From positions 21,700 through 85,699 of the forward strand of contig CAVSIZ010000014.1 of the NCBI GenBank assembly GCA_963728125.1: a stretch of 64,000 nt of DNA, written 5' to 3'. Of the stretch, positions 51,116 to 60,295 are shown piece by piece. This DNA is from CAWDCV01 sp963728125 (GTDB taxonomy: Bacteria; Actinomycetota; Actinomycetes; CAWDCV01). Positions within the stretch are counted from its first letter, which is position 1. Each line of letters begins with the position of its first letter. Both the position numbers and the translations under genes were made by a program. The notes under the pieces are model-generated. The model was not told the origin of the DNA. It did not search any database and saw only the letters and a program-made list of their open reading frames with translations.

Positions 51116-51991
51116 GTGACGCTGCGGTGTGCCGCAGCCGCGCAAGCGCGCGGCGACCAGTTGCTCGGCACCGCCGTGCCCGCTGCTCGGTGGCTCCTCG
51201 TCGAGCAGCCGGGTCCGTGGGGGCGTACCGCCATTCTCGAGTCCCGGCTCGATCCGGCCGTTGGAGCCCGCCTGATCCGCCAGTGCGCTGCCGTGGGCGT
51301 TCGCGTCCTCCTGATCCGACGCCCGGGGCGGCGCGAGCCGGTCACCGTTCGCCGGTGGGCCTACGTCGATGCCCGCGGCGGTCAGGAATGCGCGTGGTGG
51401 GGGACGTACGAGCAGGACCAGGAGCTGCTCGACATCCCACTCGACGGTGGAGCCGGTACCGCATCAGGTGAGCCGATCTACCTCGTGTGCGCGCACGGAC
51501 GGCACGATGCGTGTTGCGCCATCGCTGGGCGTCCCGTTGCGGCGTCACTGTCAGCCCTGCGACCGACAGCGACGTGGGAGTGCTCCCACGTCGGCGGGGA
51601 CCGGTTCGCCGGGAACCTGGTTGTCCTGCCGCACGGCCTCTACTACGGGTTCCTGGATCCGCGCCGCGCGATCGAGGTGATGACGGCGTACGAAGCGGGG
51701 CGGGTGCTGCCCGAATGGCTGCGCGGTCGAGCCGGGCTACCAGCTCCCGTGCAAGCGGCACAGGGCTTCGCCAGGGAACGGCTCGGCATCCTCGGCGTCG
51801 ACGAGCTGAGCCCGCTGTCATTCGAGGCGATGCCAGGAAACTCGTGGCAGGTGTCGCTGAGCGCGCCCGGAGAAATGGTGGACGTCACCGTCCGCGCCGT
51901 CCTCTCGGACGAGGCAGCGTTTCTGACGGACGCTTCTACTCGGCCGGAGCGGAGCCGGGTTTTTGAGGTGGTGGAAATGCGTCGCCGCTGA
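51116..51991 (+). CDS. Sucrase/ferredoxin-like (thioredoxin-fold iron-sulfur) protein
   Basis: The 291-residue protein of the Suc_Fer-like family has VCAHGRHDACCAIAGRPVAA and TWECSHVGGDRFAGNLVVLP, which place the Cys/His ligands of a thioredoxin-like [2Fe-2S] ferredoxin, and a C-terminal domain of about 80 residues. It starts 14 bases after the oxygenase stop, so it is the third gene of the operon and could deliver electrons to it. Its 3' end overlaps the 6-phosphogluconate dehydrogenase gene on the other strand by 56 bases. Confidence 0.88.
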   Translation: MTLRCAAAAQARGDQLLGTAVPAARWLLVEQPGPWGRTAILESRLDPAVGARLIRQCAAVGVRVLLIRRPGRREPVTVRRWAYVDARGGQECAWWGTYEQDQELLDIPLDGGAGTASGEPIYLVCAHGRHDACCAIAGRPVAASLSALRPTATWECSHVGGDRFAGNLVVLPHGLYYGFLDPRRAIEVMTAYEAGRVLPEWLRGRAGLPAPVQAAQGFARERLGILGVDELSPLSFEAMPGNSWQVSLSAPGEMVDVTVRAVLSDEAAFLTDASTRPERSRVFEVVEMRRR

Positions 51992-53438
51992 CCTCCGTCA
52001 GATCCGACGACCACTGGGTGTGCCACGTCCCGTCCCTGTCGACTCGCCGGTACGTGTGGGCCCCGAAGAAGTCACGCAGTCCCTGGATGAGGGCGGCGGG
52101 TAGCCGCTCGCGACGCAGCCCGTCGTAATAGGACAGTGCGGTCGCGAATCCGGGAGCGGGTATCCCCAACGTGGCGGAGGTGGATACGACACGTCGCCAG
52201 GAATCCTGCGCTTGTCCCACGGCGTCCTGAAAGTACGGGGCCAGCAGCAGCGACGGCAGCTCAGGCTGGTCGTCGTAGGCCTGCTTGATCCGCTCGAGAA
52301 AACGTGCCCGGATGATGCAGCCACCGCGCCAGATCATCGCCATCGCGCCGGGGTCGATGCCCCAGTCGTAGTCGCGGCTGCCCACGTTGATCTGGTCGAA
52401 CCCTTGGGCGTACGCCACGACCTTCGACGCGTAGAGCGCACGGCGCACGTCGTCGGCGAAACGGTCGGCGTCGGCACCGCTGAGCCGGCCCGATACACCG
52501 GGCAGCCCGCGCGCGGCTTGCCGCTGACCTACCGACCCGGAGAGCGAGCGGGCGAACACCGCCTCGGCGATACCCGTGACGGGCACGCCGAGGTCGAGCG
52601 CGACCTGCACCGTCCAGCGGCCGGTGCCCTTCTGCTCTGCTTCGTCACGCACCACGTCGACGTACGGTTGCCCGGTCTCCGCGTCGACGTGACTGAGCAC
52701 GGTGGCCGTGGTCTCGATCAGGAACGACTCGAGGTCGCCGCTGTTCCATTCCTTGAAGACCGCGGCGATATCGGCCACCGGCATGTCTACCCCGGAGCGC
52801 AGCAGGTCGTACGCCTCCGCGATGAGCTGCATGTCGGCGTACTCGATGCCGTTGTGGACCATCTTCACGAAGTGACCGGCGCCGCCACGGCCGACGTAGA
52901 CGCAGCACGGCGTGCCGTCCACCTTTGCCGAGATGTCCTCGAGCAGGGGCCCCAGGGCCTCGTACGACTCCGGGGAGCCGCCCGGCATGATGCTCGGGCC
53001 GAGCAGCGCACCCTCCTCGCCGCCGGAGACTCCCGTTCCGACGAAATGCAGCCCGCGCTCGCGCAGCGCCTGCTCCCGACGCTGGGTGTCGACGAAGTGC
53101 GCATTGCCGGCATCGACGACGATGTCGCCGTCCTCCAGGAGCGGGACCAGCTCGTCGATGACGGCATCCGTGCCCGGGCCCGCCTTGACCATGATGATGA
53201 TGCGCCGCGGCCGCTCCAGGGAGGCGACGAATGCCTCGGTGGAATCGGAGGGGACGAAGGTGCCCTCGTGGCCGAACCGCTCATAGATGGAGCGCGTCTT
53301 CGCCGTTGTCCGGTTGTGGATCGCGACCGCATGCCCGTGGCGGGCGAAGTTACGGGCAAGGTTGCCGCCCATCACCGCCATCCCGGTGACACCGATGTCG
53401 GCTCGTTGACCACCGTTGGCGGTGCTGCTGGACGTCAT
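51936..53438 (-). CDS. gnd: 6-phosphogluconate dehydrogenase, decarboxylating
   Basis: The 500-residue NADP-dependent enzyme of the pentose phosphate pathway yields ribulose 5-phosphate. It has the N-terminal dinucleotide motif IGVTGMAVMGGNLARNFA with the NADP-type HNRTTAKT, VDAGNAHFVDTQRR, the substrate motif GTGVSGGEEGALLGPSIMPG, catalytic GHFVKMVHNGIEY and KGTGRWTVQVALDLGVPV. GAGGAGAGG precedes the ATG. It is the long (about 470-500 residue) form. Convergent overlap with the Suc_Fer-like gene. Confidence 0.96.
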   Translation of the reverse strand: MTSSSTANGGQRADIGVTGMAVMGGNLARNFARHGHAVAIHNRTTAKTRSIYERFGHEGTFVPSDSTEAFVASLERPRRIIIMVKAGPGTDAVIDELVPLLEDGDIVVDAGNAHFVDTQRREQALRERGLHFVGTGVSGGEEGALLGPSIMPGGSPESYEALGPLLEDISAKVDGTPCCVYVGRGGAGHFVKMVHNGIEYADMQLIAEAYDLLRSGVDMPVADIAAVFKEWNSGDLESFLIETTATVLSHVDAETGQPYVDVVRDEAEQKGTGRWTVQVALDLGVPVTGIAEAVFARSLSGSVGQRQAARGLPGVSGRLSGADADRFADDVRRALYASKVVAYAQGFDQINVGSRDYDWGIDPGAMAMIWRGGCIIRARFLERIKQAYDDQPELPSLLLAPYFQDAVGQAQDSWRRVVSTSATLGIPAPGFATALSYYDGLRRERLPAALIQGLRDFFGAHTYRRVDRDGTWHTQWSSDLTEVSGDAFPPPQKPGSAPAE

Positions 53439-53542
53439 GTGCCTCTCCTCGCGTCGCCGAGTCGGTGCGCATCCTTTCACGGGACGCGCCAGCGAGTCGG
53501 CGAACGCGGAACCTTGGGTCCGGCGAAGGAGTTGGAGCCAAC

Positions 53543-53821
53543 ATGACCGAGGAGCAGGCCAACCGCGTGGTCGAGGCCTTACGCGCTCGACAGGTGATGG
53601 CGCACGTCTACCGAGCGGGCACATTTCGCTTCGGAATTCGCGTCGTGCTCCCGGACGAGCGCGAGGCGATCTGGGACGACGACGGCACCGCCGAGCTCGA
53701 GGCTCGGATCATGCGTAATGGACAGCTCGTGGGCTTCGTTCCGGTCGTCGCCGGGTCCGCGGCGTTCGACGACGCTCAGGTCGTCGCGACGATCGCGGCC
53801 GCGGACTACGGCGACGGCTGA
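53543..53821 (+). CDS. Small conserved protein of unknown function
   Basis: The 92-residue protein has a helix TEEQANRVVEALRARQVMAH followed by strands VYRAGTFRFGIRVVLPDERE, AIWDDDGTAELEARI and LVGFVPVVAGSAAFDDAQVV. ggag lies eight bases before the ATG. It looks like a small alpha/beta protein; I recognise no family. The codon use and frame are consistent with a real gene. Confidence 0.65.
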   Translation: MTEEQANRVVEALRARQVMAHVYRAGTFRFGIRVVLPDEREAIWDDDGTAELEARIMRNGQLVGFVPVVAGSAAFDDAQVVATIAAADYGDG

Positions 53822-53834
53822 CTGATCGGAGCGC

Positions 53835-53993
53835 TCAGGCGGCGACGGCCGCGGGCTGGTCGGTAGCGGTTTCCTCGGCAGTGTCGGCCGGGGACTGGTC
53901 ATCGACGATGTGCTGGCTGAACAGCGCCCGAACCTCGGCAAGGGTGTCGCCGAGCTCGCCGACGAGGCTGTCGTAGATCGGTGTCTCTCCCAT
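53835..53993 (-). CDS. Very small protein of unknown function
   Basis: The 52-residue acidic product begins GETPIYDSLVGELGDTLAEV, with a helix and a Thr/Ala tail. GGGAG lies six bases before the ATG, which supports translation. It converges on the 92-residue gene. No family is recognised. Confidence 0.5.
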   Translation of the reverse strand: MGETPIYDSLVGELGDTLAEVRALFSQHIVDDQSPADTAEETATDQPAAVAA

Positions 53994-54162
53994 GGTCGCT
54001 CCCTGCGTCCGCGGGCCCTGAGAGGGGCTCCTGACGTCGACCCGGCTGGGCCGACGAGGCAACGTTCTCATTGTGGCCGCGCTGATAGAGGCTTTCTTGG
54101 GCGCGGATGACCGAACGGTGGAGCGAGACCACCCAGACGGCGACGCGGGTGGCTGATTCGGG

Positions 54163-55002
54163 CTAGCAGCCTGCAGCCCGCTGGAGGGCGGCCTGGCGAG
54201 TCGGACTCACCCGAACATGTTCGGGTACGGCGAGAAGGGCGGCGCGCACCACCCTCCCGGCGAGGCTCGCGGTGACATCGGTTGTCGGCAGGCCGGGTAG
54301 CCGGTACAGCCGCCGGGCCCAGCGCGGCAACATGGCCGCCGCCGTGGCGACGAGCCCGGCCCAGCTGACACGGGCCGGCGTTGCCAACGTGACCCACAGC
54401 GGCATCGTCGGGGCGACGCCCCAGCGGACAGCGTCGCGTGCCTGTGATGTCACCCGTAGCTGCGGACGAACGTCGTCGAAGTAGGCGGCCAACTCGCTAA
54501 CGGTTTCAGGCACCGAGTCGAGTCCGACAAGGCGCGCGGACTCACGCATCTCCGCGACGTACCGGTCCGCACCGGCTTCGTCGAGGGAACCACCGCAGCG
54601 ACGGTAGGTAGACAGGAAGGAGTCCACCTCCGCGCAGTGCACCCAGCGCAGCAGCTCGGGATCATCGATGCGCCGTGCTCGGCCCGACTCGGGATCCAGC
54701 ACCGGTGCCAATCGCGCGTGGACGGCGCGGATACGGGTGCCCGTCTTCTCCGCTTCGACGCGGGTGCCGTACGTCACCACGTCGACGAAGCTGCCCGTGC
54801 GTCCGAGCCGGCCCCAGAAGTCGTGCCGGTAGTCGGAGTTTGCTGCGAAGCCCGCCATGACGACGGGATGACAGGTCTGCAGCAGTAGCGCTCGCAGTCC
54901 TCCGAGCACCATCGCCGGGTCGGCGTGGACGCGCCAGGCGACCGAGTCGGGTCCGAACAGCCCGAAATCGTCCGTGCCGGTGGGCACGTCAGTCTTTCTC
55001 AT
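54163..55002 (-). CDS. MpaB/DUF2236-type oxygenase
   Basis: The 279-residue protein has SVAWRVHADPAMVLGGLRAL, LLQTCHPVVMAGFAANSDYR, HDFWGRLGRTGSFVDVVTYG and WVHCAEVDSFLSTYRR, the histidine-rich helices of the haem-binding latex-clearing/MpaB family. The oxidised substrate is unknown. Its ATG overlaps the otsA stop, so it is expressed from the trehalose-synthase transcript; no functional link is obvious. Confidence 0.88.
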   Translation of the reverse strand: MRKTDVPTGTDDFGLFGPDSVAWRVHADPAMVLGGLRALLLQTCHPVVMAGFAANSDYRHDFWGRLGRTGSFVDVVTYGTRVEAEKTGTRIRAVHARLAPVLDPESGRARRIDDPELLRWVHCAEVDSFLSTYRRCGGSLDEAGADRYVAEMRESARLVGLDSVPETVSELAAYFDDVRPQLRVTSQARDAVRWGVAPTMPLWVTLATPARVSWAGLVATAAAMLPRWARRLYRLPGLPTTDVTASLAGRVVRAALLAVPEHVRVSPTRQAALQRAAGC

Positions 55003-56398
55003 CCGGCCGACCGAGAGCAGAGAGGAATTCTTGGGCCCACTGCGCCACGTCGTGGCGCTTGACCTGGCGTCGCATCGTCCGCATGCGACGCCTCTTCTCT
55101 TGTGGCGATGCCCTCATCGCGGTGAGCAGCGTTGCCTTGAGGCCGTCGAGGTCGTACGGATTGACCAGGTACGCCGAGCTCAGCTCGTCGGCAGCGCCGG
55201 CAAACTCCGACAGCACCAGCGCACCCTCGTCGTCGACGCAGCAGGCGACGTACTCCTTGGCCACCAGGTTCATGCCGTCACGCAGCGGTGTGACGACCAT
55301 GACGTCCGCGGAACGGAACAGCGCCGTCATCTCTTCCCGCCCGTACGACGTGTGGAAGTAGTGGATGGGTTGGTAGCCGATCTGCCCATGCGCGCCATTG
55401 ATGCGGCCGACCAGCATCTCGATGTCTTCACGTAGCGCGCGGTACTCGTCGACCCGGTCACGGCTTGGCGAGGCGACCTGGACGAAGACTGCCTCGCCGG
55501 GCTCCAGGCGGCCGTCGCGCAGCAGCTCCTCGAACGCCCGGAGCCGTTGTCGGATGCCCTTGGTGTAATCAAGCCGGTCGACGCCGAAGAGCACCCACCG
55601 GGGCTCACCCAAATCGGCGCGGATCTCCGCAGCGCGCTTGACGGTCTCTGATGCTGCCGCGAGCTTTTCCAGCGTCGCAGTCTCGATGGAGATGGGGAAC
55701 GCCCCGACCTGCACCCATCGGCCATCGGTGAGGCGGACGTAGTCGCCTTGCGTACGCGCACCGACCAGCTGGCGGGCGAGGCGCGAGAAGTTCGCGGCAG
55801 CGCCGGGTCGCTGGAAGCCGACCAGGTCGGCGCCGAGTAGTCCGTCGATGATCTGCCGTCGCCACGGCAGCTGGGCGAAGAGCTCGGTGGGCGGGAACGG
55901 GATGTGCAGGAAGAAGCCGATACGCAAATCAGGGCGCACCGCGCGCAGCATCGCCGGCACCAGTTGGAGCTGGTAATCCTGCACCCAGACGACAGCGCCC
56001 TGCGCGGCGTACGCCGCCGCGGTCTCTGCGAAGGCACGGTTGACGCGAACGTAGGCGTCCCACCACTCGCGGCGGTACCGCGGCGTGACGATCGCATCGT
56101 GATAGAGCGGCCACAGCGTGGTGTTGGAGAAGCCCTCGTAGTACTCCTCGACGTCGCGCGCAGTGAGGTCGACCGGGATCAGCTGCAGGCCGTCCGCCTG
56201 GAACGGCGCGACGAATTCGTCGGGAATCCCCGCCCAGCCGATCCACACACCGTCCTGCTGACGCATCACCGGTTCGAGTGCGGTGACGAGCCCGCCGGGA
56301 CTCGTCCGCCACGACGTCTCACCATCGTCGTTGGTGACCTGGTCGACCGGCAGCCGATTGGCCACCACCACGAAACTGGACAGCGTCGGTGCGGTCAC
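54989..56398 (-). CDS. otsA: Trehalose-6-phosphate synthase
   Basis: The GT20 enzyme of about 469 residues joins UDP- or GDP-glucose to glucose 6-phosphate. It shows FVVVANRLPVDQV, SPGGLVTALEPVM, the WIGWAG and VWVQDYQLQLVPAMLR helices, GFFLHIPFPPTELFAQLPWR, RLDYTKGIRQRLRAFEELL and DGMNLVAKEYVAC. GTG is taken as start because homology begins there; the frame extends 17 codons upstream. OtsB is not visible in the window. Confidence 0.95.
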   Translation of the reverse strand: MTAPTLSSFVVVANRLPVDQVTNDDGETSWRTSPGGLVTALEPVMRQQDGVWIGWAGIPDEFVAPFQADGLQLIPVDLTARDVEEYYEGFSNTTLWPLYHDAIVTPRYRREWWDAYVRVNRAFAETAAAYAAQGAVVWVQDYQLQLVPAMLRAVRPDLRIGFFLHIPFPPTELFAQLPWRRQIIDGLLGADLVGFQRPGAAANFSRLARQLVGARTQGDYVRLTDGRWVQVGAFPISIETATLEKLAAASETVKRAAEIRADLGEPRWVLFGVDRLDYTKGIRQRLRAFEELLRDGRLEPGEAVFVQVASPSRDRVDEYRALREDIEMLVGRINGAHGQIGYQPIHYFHTSYGREEMTALFRSADVMVVTPLRDGMNLVAKEYVACCVDDEGALVLSEFAGAADELSSAYLVNPYDLDGLKATLLTAMRASPQEKRRRMRTMRRQVKRHDVAQWAQEFLSALGRPDEKD

Positions 56399-56446
56399 GC
56401 CTCCACCGTACGGCCCGGGAGCCTCGGCGGGCTCGTGCCAAGGCTC

Positions 56447-56494
56447 CACGACGATCTACACGACCGCGGATACCGGGTCGTGTAGATCGTCGTG
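56447..56494. repeat. 19-base perfect inverted repeat with extra arm copy
   Basis: The arms CACGACGATCTACACGACC and GGTCGTGTAGATCGTCGTG are separated by ten bases. A third copy of CGATCTACACGACCG occurs at 56533-56547. It lies between the 3' end of lon and the start of otsA; possibly a terminator for lon or a dispersed palindromic repeat. Confidence 0.7.
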
Positions 56495-56564
56495 TAGGAC
56501 GCCTGGCGCGAAAACCTGCAGAGCGCACACGGCGATCTACACGACCGCCGAGACTGGGCTGCGA

Positions 56565-58916
56565 TCAGGCGGCGGCCACCAGTTCGCCCTGCTGGTCTGC
56601 CGCCACACTCGGCTCGAGGGCGATCGCCAGCACGTCGGCCACGTCGGCGACGGTGTGAATCGTGAGCTGCTCGCGCACCTCGGCCGGCAGGTCGTCCAGG
56701 TCCGGCTCGTTGCGCTTGGGCACGATGACCGTCGTCAACCCCGCTCGGTGCGCCGCCAACAGCTTCTGCTTGACACCACCGATCGGCAGCACCCGCCCGG
56801 TCAGCGACACTTCGCCGGTCATGCCGACCTCGCTGCGCACCGGTCGCCCGGACAGCAGCGACGCCAGTGCCGTCGTCATCGTGACGCCAGCCGACGGGCC
56901 GTCCTTCGGCACGGCGCCCGCGGGCACGTGCACGTGGACACGCCGGCTCTGCAGGTCGCCCATCGGGATGTCGAGCTGGTCGGCGTGCGAGCGCAGATAC
57001 GACATCGCGATGTGCGCGGACTCCTTCATCACGTCACCGAGCTGACCAGTGAGCGTGAGGCCGGGCTCGCCCTCCATGACGCTCGCCTCGACGAACAGGA
57101 CGTCGCCGCCGGCGCCGGTCACGGCAAGTCCGGTTGCCACTCCCGGCACCGCGGTGCGTTCTGCGGTCTCGGAGGTGAAACGCGGCCGGCCGAGGTAGCG
57201 AACGAGCTCGGAGCGCCCGACACTGATCGGGGTCGAGATCTCAGCGGACGCGATCCGGGTCGCAACCTTGCGCAGGATGCGCGCAATGGCCCGGTCGAGC
57301 TGGCGAACCCCGGCTTCTCGAGTGTGCTCGGCCGCGACCTCGCGCAGCGCCTCATCCTCGATCGCCACCTCGTCCGCGGTCATGCCGGCACGCTCCAGCT
57401 GGCGCGGCAGCAGGTGATCGCGACCGATGGCGACCTTCTCCTCCTCGGTATAGCCGTCGAGCTGCACGACCTCCATCCGGTCCAGCAGCGCCGATGGGAT
57501 GGTCTCGAAGACGTTGGCCGTCGCCAGGAACACCACGTCGGACAGATCGAGGTCGAGCTCCAGGTAGTGGTCGCGGAACGTGTGGTTCTGCGCAGGGTCG
57601 AGCACCTCGAGCAGCGCGGCGGCAGGGTCGCCGCGGTAATCGCTGCCGACCTTGTCCACCTCGTCGAGCAGGACGACGGGGTTCATCGTCCCGGCCTCGC
57701 GAATGGCGCGCACGATCCGTCCGGGCATGGCTCCAACATAGGTACGCCGGTGCCCGCGGATCTCGGCCTCGTCCCGGACGCCACCGAGGGATACCCGAAC
57801 GAAGGAGCGTCCGAGCGCGCGAGCCACCGATTCGCCGAGGGACGTCTTGCCGACGCCGGGCGGGCCGACGAGTGCCAGGACTGCTCCAGAGCCACGGCCG
57901 CCGACGAGCTGCAGACCGCGCTGTGCCCGACGCGTACGCACGGCCAAGTGCTCGACGATGCGGTCCTTCACGTCGTCGAGCCCGGTGTGGTCAGCGTCGA
58001 GGACCGCGCGCGCCGCTGTGACGTCGGTCGTGTCCTCGCTGCGGGTGTTCCAGGGCAGGTCGAGCACGGTGTCCAGCCAGGTGCGGATCCACCCGGACTC
58101 GGGGGACTGGTCGCCCGCTCGCTCGAGGCGGCCCACCTCGCGCAGCGCAGCCTCGCGGACGGGCTCGGGCAGGTCAGCGGATTCGACGCGCGACCGATAG
58201 TCAGCGGTGCCGCTCGCCTCGTCGTCGCCGAGCTCTTTGCGGATCGCGGCGAGCTGTTGGCGGAGCAGGAACTCACGCTGGCTCTTGTCCATGCCCTCGC
58301 GGACGTCCTGGGCGATGCTGGCGGTTACCTCGAGCTCGGCGAGGTGGGCCTTCGCTGTCTCGAGCAACTGTGCGAGTCGCTGCTCGGGGTCGAGGGTTTC
58401 CAGCAGCTGAACCTTGGCCGCAACGTCGAGCCAGCTGGCGTACCCGGCGGTGTCAGCGAGCCGACCAGGATCGGTGAGTCGCTGGACACTGTCGATCACC
58501 TGCCAGGCGTTGCGCTGCTGCAGGATGGTGAGCAGCACCTGCTTGTACTCCTGCGCGAGCGCTCGCGCCCGCTCGGTCGGCGCCGGTTCGGTGAGGATCT
58601 CCGCCTCGACCCACAGTGCGGCACCCGGACCGTTGACTCCGGAGCCGATCCGCGCGCGGGCCTCGGCTCGGATGACGGCCGCCGGCTCACCGCTGGGAAG
58701 CCGCCCGACCTGGACGAGGTCTGCGACAGCGCCGACACTCCCGTACCGGCCATCGACCCGCGGCACGATCAGGACCTGCGGATCGGCATCAGTTGCGGCC
58801 GCGCGTGCGGCGTCGACGGTGGCACGTGCTTCGGGGGAAAGCTCAATCGGAATAACCATCCCGGGCAGGACGACGACATCGTCGAGCGGCAGGACGGGCA
58901 GAGTGGTCGAGGTCAT
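56565..58916 (-). CDS. lon: ATP-dependent protease Lon
   Basis: The 783-residue protease has the N-terminal LAN domain (LPVLPLDDVVVLPGMVIPIE), a coiled coil, an AAA+ module (Walker A VGPPGVGKTSLGESVARAL, Walker B NPVVLLDEVDKVGSDYRGDP) and the proteolytic domain with the Ser-Lys dyad (Ser in PKDGPSAGVTMTTALAS, Lys in LPIGGVKQKLLAAHRAGL). The length is that of typical LonA. No HspR-type operator was noticed at its start. It converges with nothing; the preceding gene is divergent. Confidence 0.97.
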   Translation of the reverse strand: MTSTTLPVLPLDDVVVLPGMVIPIELSPEARATVDAARAAATDADPQVLIVPRVDGRYGSVGAVADLVQVGRLPSGEPAAVIRAEARARIGSGVNGPGAALWVEAEILTEPAPTERARALAQEYKQVLLTILQQRNAWQVIDSVQRLTDPGRLADTAGYASWLDVAAKVQLLETLDPEQRLAQLLETAKAHLAELEVTASIAQDVREGMDKSQREFLLRQQLAAIRKELGDDEASGTADYRSRVESADLPEPVREAALREVGRLERAGDQSPESGWIRTWLDTVLDLPWNTRSEDTTDVTAARAVLDADHTGLDDVKDRIVEHLAVRTRRAQRGLQLVGGRGSGAVLALVGPPGVGKTSLGESVARALGRSFVRVSLGGVRDEAEIRGHRRTYVGAMPGRIVRAIREAGTMNPVVLLDEVDKVGSDYRGDPAAALLEVLDPAQNHTFRDHYLELDLDLSDVVFLATANVFETIPSALLDRMEVVQLDGYTEEEKVAIGRDHLLPRQLERAGMTADEVAIEDEALREVAAEHTREAGVRQLDRAIARILRKVATRIASAEISTPISVGRSELVRYLGRPRFTSETAERTAVPGVATGLAVTGAGGDVLFVEASVMEGEPGLTLTGQLGDVMKESAHIAMSYLRSHADQLDIPMGDLQSRRVHVHVPAGAVPKDGPSAGVTMTTALASLLSGRPVRSEVGMTGEVSLTGRVLPIGGVKQKLLAAHRAGLTTVIVPKRNEPDLDDLPAEVREQLTIHTVADVADVLAIALEPSVAADQQGELVAAA

Positions 58917-59008
58917 GCCGATTGAACGCGATTACACGCTTACATCATCCGCGGGATGATTTCGCTCCTGGCGAACGCTGGGTGCCAGAGCCGAGACAGA
59001 ATCGAGTC

Positions 59009-60295
59009 GTGAGCCTGCCCACCGCCGATTCCCGGCTTGATGCTGCACCGCTGCCCGACGAGCAGGTCCGGCGCCGCGACTTGCTGCGGATGAAAGCCGG
59101 GGCGACCGGGCTGCTCCTTGTCGCCGCGGTTGTGTACGTCGTGGTGCGCCTGGCCGAGACTCCCACGTCGCCGACCTGGCTCGGCTTCGTCCGTGCGGCA
59201 GCCGAGGCCGGCATGGTGGGCGGCCTGGCCGACTGGTTCGCGGTGACTGCGCTGTTCCGGCATCCGCTGGGGCTCCCGATCCCGCACACGGCGATCATCC
59301 CGACCCGCAAGGACGCGCTTGGCCGCAGCCTCGGTGCGTTCGTCGGCGCCAACTTCCTCTCCGAGTCGGTGGTGCGCGAGCGGCTACGTCGCGTCGACGT
59401 CGCCAGGCGAGTCGGGGAGTGGCTGCACGACAAGTCGCACGCTGCCCGGGTGACGACAGAGCTTGCGTCCATCGTCCGCGGCGCGCTCGGGGTGTTGCGA
59501 GACGAGGACGTCCAGGACGCCCTCGAGAACGTCCTCGTCCAGCGACTAGCCACCTTCCAGGTTGGGCCGCCGCTCGGTGCCACGCTCGCTCGGATCGTGG
59601 CCGACGGCGCACACCACCGGGCCGTGGACCTCGTGATCGACAACGTGCACACGTGGCTGGTGAACAATCAGGAGACAGTCGAGCGCGTCGTCATGGCGCA
59701 AGCTCCCGGGTGGTCGCCACGCTTTCTCGACGATCGGGTCGCCCACCGGGTGTACGTCGAACTGCTGCGCGTAGCCGGCGAGGTACAGGACGATCCGCAG
59801 CATCCGATGCGACGCACACTCGACGCCTACCTCACCCGGCTCGCCCGCGACCTGCAGGAGGATCCGGCGACGATTGCTCGGGCCGAGCAGATCAAGGCCC
59901 GGCTGCTCGATCGACCCGAGGTCCGTCAGGCCGTCCGCGATCTGCTTGCCGCCGCGCGACGCCTGGTGGTCGACCTCGTCGACGACCCCGACAGCGAGCT
60001 GCGCGTACGAGTCACCGACGGGCTGGTCAGCTTTGGCGGCCGCCTCGTCGATGACGCTGATCTGAGAGCCAAGGTCAACGGCTGGATCGAGGACGCCGCT
60101 GTCTATGTCGTCACGAACTATCGCGACGAGCTGACCCGAACGATCACCGAAACCGTCGAGCGATGGGACGGGGAGGAGACCTCGCGCAAGATCGAGCTGC
60201 AGGTCGGCCGCGACCTGCAGTTCATCCGGATCAACGGCACCGTCGTCGGCGCGCTTGCGGGAGTCATCATCCACGCGGTCGGCCTGCTGCTCTAG
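59009..60295 (+). CDS. DUF445 membrane protein
   Basis: The 428-residue protein has one N-terminal helix (GLLLVAAVVYVVVRLAE), AAEAGMVGGLADWFAVTALF as the DUF445 signature, HPLGLPIPHTAIIPTRKDALG, a long helical middle and a C-terminal hairpin helix (VVGALAGVIIHAVGLLL). GTG is taken as start from the homology; the frame is open 29 codons upstream. The function is unknown; members occur with envelope stress genes. Confidence 0.9.
   Translation: MSLPTADSRLDAAPLPDEQVRRRDLLRMKAGATGLLLVAAVVYVVVRLAETPTSPTWLGFVRAAAEAGMVGGLADWFAVTALFRHPLGLPIPHTAIIPTRKDALGRSLGAFVGANFLSESVVRERLRRVDVARRVGEWLHDKSHAARVTTELASIVRGALGVLRDEDVQDALENVLVQRLATFQVGPPLGATLARIVADGAHHRAVDLVIDNVHTWLVNNQETVERVVMAQAPGWSPRFLDDRVAHRVYVELLRVAGEVQDDPQHPMRRTLDAYLTRLARDLQEDPATIARAEQIKARLLDRPEVRQAVRDLLAAARRLVVDLVDDPDSELRVRVTDGLVSFGGRLVDDADLRAKVNGWIEDAAVYVVTNYRDELTRTITETVERWDGEETSRKIELQVGRDLQFIRINGTVVGALAGVIIHAVGLLL

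Noticed and set aside
56283..58925. An 880-codon open frame on the + strand
   Set aside because: It is antisense to lon and otsA and has no recognisable domain; long antisense frames are expected at this GC content.
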